From: Escarpia spicata
Taxonomy: Eukaryota > Annelida > Polychaeta > Sabellida > Siboglinidae
DNA length: 64,000 bases
Assembly (NCBI GenBank): GCA_963995525.1
Contig: OZ023214.1
Location: forward strand, 43,581,998 to 43,645,997
Direction of reading: 5' to 3'
How positions within the stretch are numbered: position 1 is the stretch's first letter; every line of letters begins with the position of its first letter. The translations under genes were made by a program, and so were the position numbers. This document shows, in pieces, positions 58,082-64,000 of the stretch. The notes under the pieces are model-generated. The model had not been told where the DNA came from. It searched no databases and was given only the letters and a program-made list of their open reading frames with translations.

Positions 58082-59136
58082 GTGAGGTCTCAAGGTTGTT
58101 GTAATTTGCTTGGTTGTGCTAACATTATTCATGCTAATTATCTATTTTACTTAAGGATAAACCGATACATGTATTGGGGTCATGTTGAACTTCACTGTGC
58201 ACTGATTAAACGTGTAATTAATGTGATATGCTTGCACTGCTGAATGCCGACAAAAATTGTGTTTTAATTTACGAACCTCGACGTTGGTGGGTGGTTGCAG
58301 GGTTGGCGCTTTGCCGGCGTCGTGAAGAAGTCGCAAAACATGTAATAATGTCAGTGCGACAGGTAGCGTCGTTAACTGCATTCATTGCAAATGAATTAAG
58401 TAATGCATTTTGACATAAAGAGCGAGTACAACAATGTTACAAATCTGAAGTATCCCTCATACGGGAACCCCCCTTATACCTGCACTTCTGCAGAAAGTGT
58501 ACGACGACCTTGACCTTTATGTAAGGTCTGCTGGCACTTGATTTGTCTATTCATGTTAAGGTAACACAAAAATTGCAGCTGTTATCTGACATGATTCGTA
58601 AGCCACGCTTAATAATGGATCTTTACTCTAGGCTCTAAACTTCTGTTGACTTACACAGTTGACTGGATACACACCTTATTAACCATAGGCATCGACAAAA
58701 TTAGAAGTGACCACTGAAAATCCTCAGTAGCATACTGTTCCTATACAAATCATAACTGCTAATATTTGTCAATAGCTATACCTGTTTATGCTCACTTTCC
58801 TACGGTCAACACGGCAGACTTCCAGTTATAAATTACTACTCCCGCTAATTCTATGTAGACAGATTGTGTCCCTTTAAACTTAATTTATTTGAATGCATCA
58901 GAGCTTGCCAAAAACCATTGCATTTTGTCACGGTTTCTAAGCAACAATAATATTCAAAGTGAAAAATATTTGTAAATGTCTTTTGTTGCGACATCAATTT
59001 GAACAGTTATGTAAAATGTCCCTATGTGTTTGAGCCATGTTTTATACAGTGATAGATGGTACTGTATAGTTTATTGTAGTCTGAAAATAGCTTTTTCTCC
59101 AGATCCATCACTACCTGCCTTGTGGAAGAAAAGAAA

Positions 59137-64000
<4,864 letters not shown>

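Overview
The window looks like nuclear DNA from an invertebrate animal. It is visibly AT-rich, its genes are interrupted by GT-AG introns, and most of it is transposable-element DNA of metazoan type: CR1-like and RTE-like LINEs, a Ty3/Gypsy element, hAT, Harbinger-like and pogo-like DNA transposons, MITEs, and SINEs with a Meta-SINE-like body. No bacterial operons, rRNA, tRNA or CRISPR arrays were seen. The species cannot be fixed from the sequence alone; a marine invertebrate is my inference from the mobile-element mix.

Host genes are few. The clear one is GAPDH on the + strand at the right end: seven coding exons from 59137 to 63159 give the first 311 codons plus two bases, and the last exon lies beyond the window. 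A 199-codon multi-pass membrane protein of unknown function occupies 29917-30516. A likely first coding exon of a secreted or membrane protein, with its own acceptor and donor, lies on the minus strand at 3008-3206.

Layout. 0-2 kb: (GAGT)n satellite with a 28-bp higher-order unit, then a 16-bp tandem repeat. 3-9 kb: SINE, TTA-flanked MITE, chimeric CR1-like LINE (minus), RTE tail. 11.3-12.4 kb: non-autonomous hAT element with an 8-bp target duplication. 15.5-17.6 kb: second SINE and second copy of the CR1-like LINE. 18.6-20.3 kb: foldback elements and a 37-bp minisatellite. 20.3-28.3 kb: mostly featureless. 28.4-29.5 kb: 5'-truncated LINE with an intact RT reading frame. 31.4-36.2 kb: Harbinger-like element with a Myb/SANT exon and nested repeats. 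37.0-39.2 kb: decayed multi-exon hAT transposase gene. 41.9-48.5 kb: Gypsy element with two 371-bp LTRs and a 4-bp target duplication. 49-50 kb: LINE relic (minus). 50.5-54.7 kb: pogo/Tigger-like element with TIRs and TA duplication. 54.8-57.3 kb: old LINE, MITE and transposase scraps. 58-64 kb: GAPDH.

The most unusual object is the Gypsy element. Its LTRs differ at only four sites, yet its RT has lost the catalytic YxDD region, its RNase H frame carries a stop, and its integrase region has been rebuilt as an inverted duplication. A 109-bp stretch nearly identical (two mismatches) to host DNA just outside the 3' LTR sits inverted inside the element, joined at a 7-bp microhomology. This looks like template-switch rearrangement in place after insertion, unless it is an assembly error. 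I found no convincing new defence or regulatory system.
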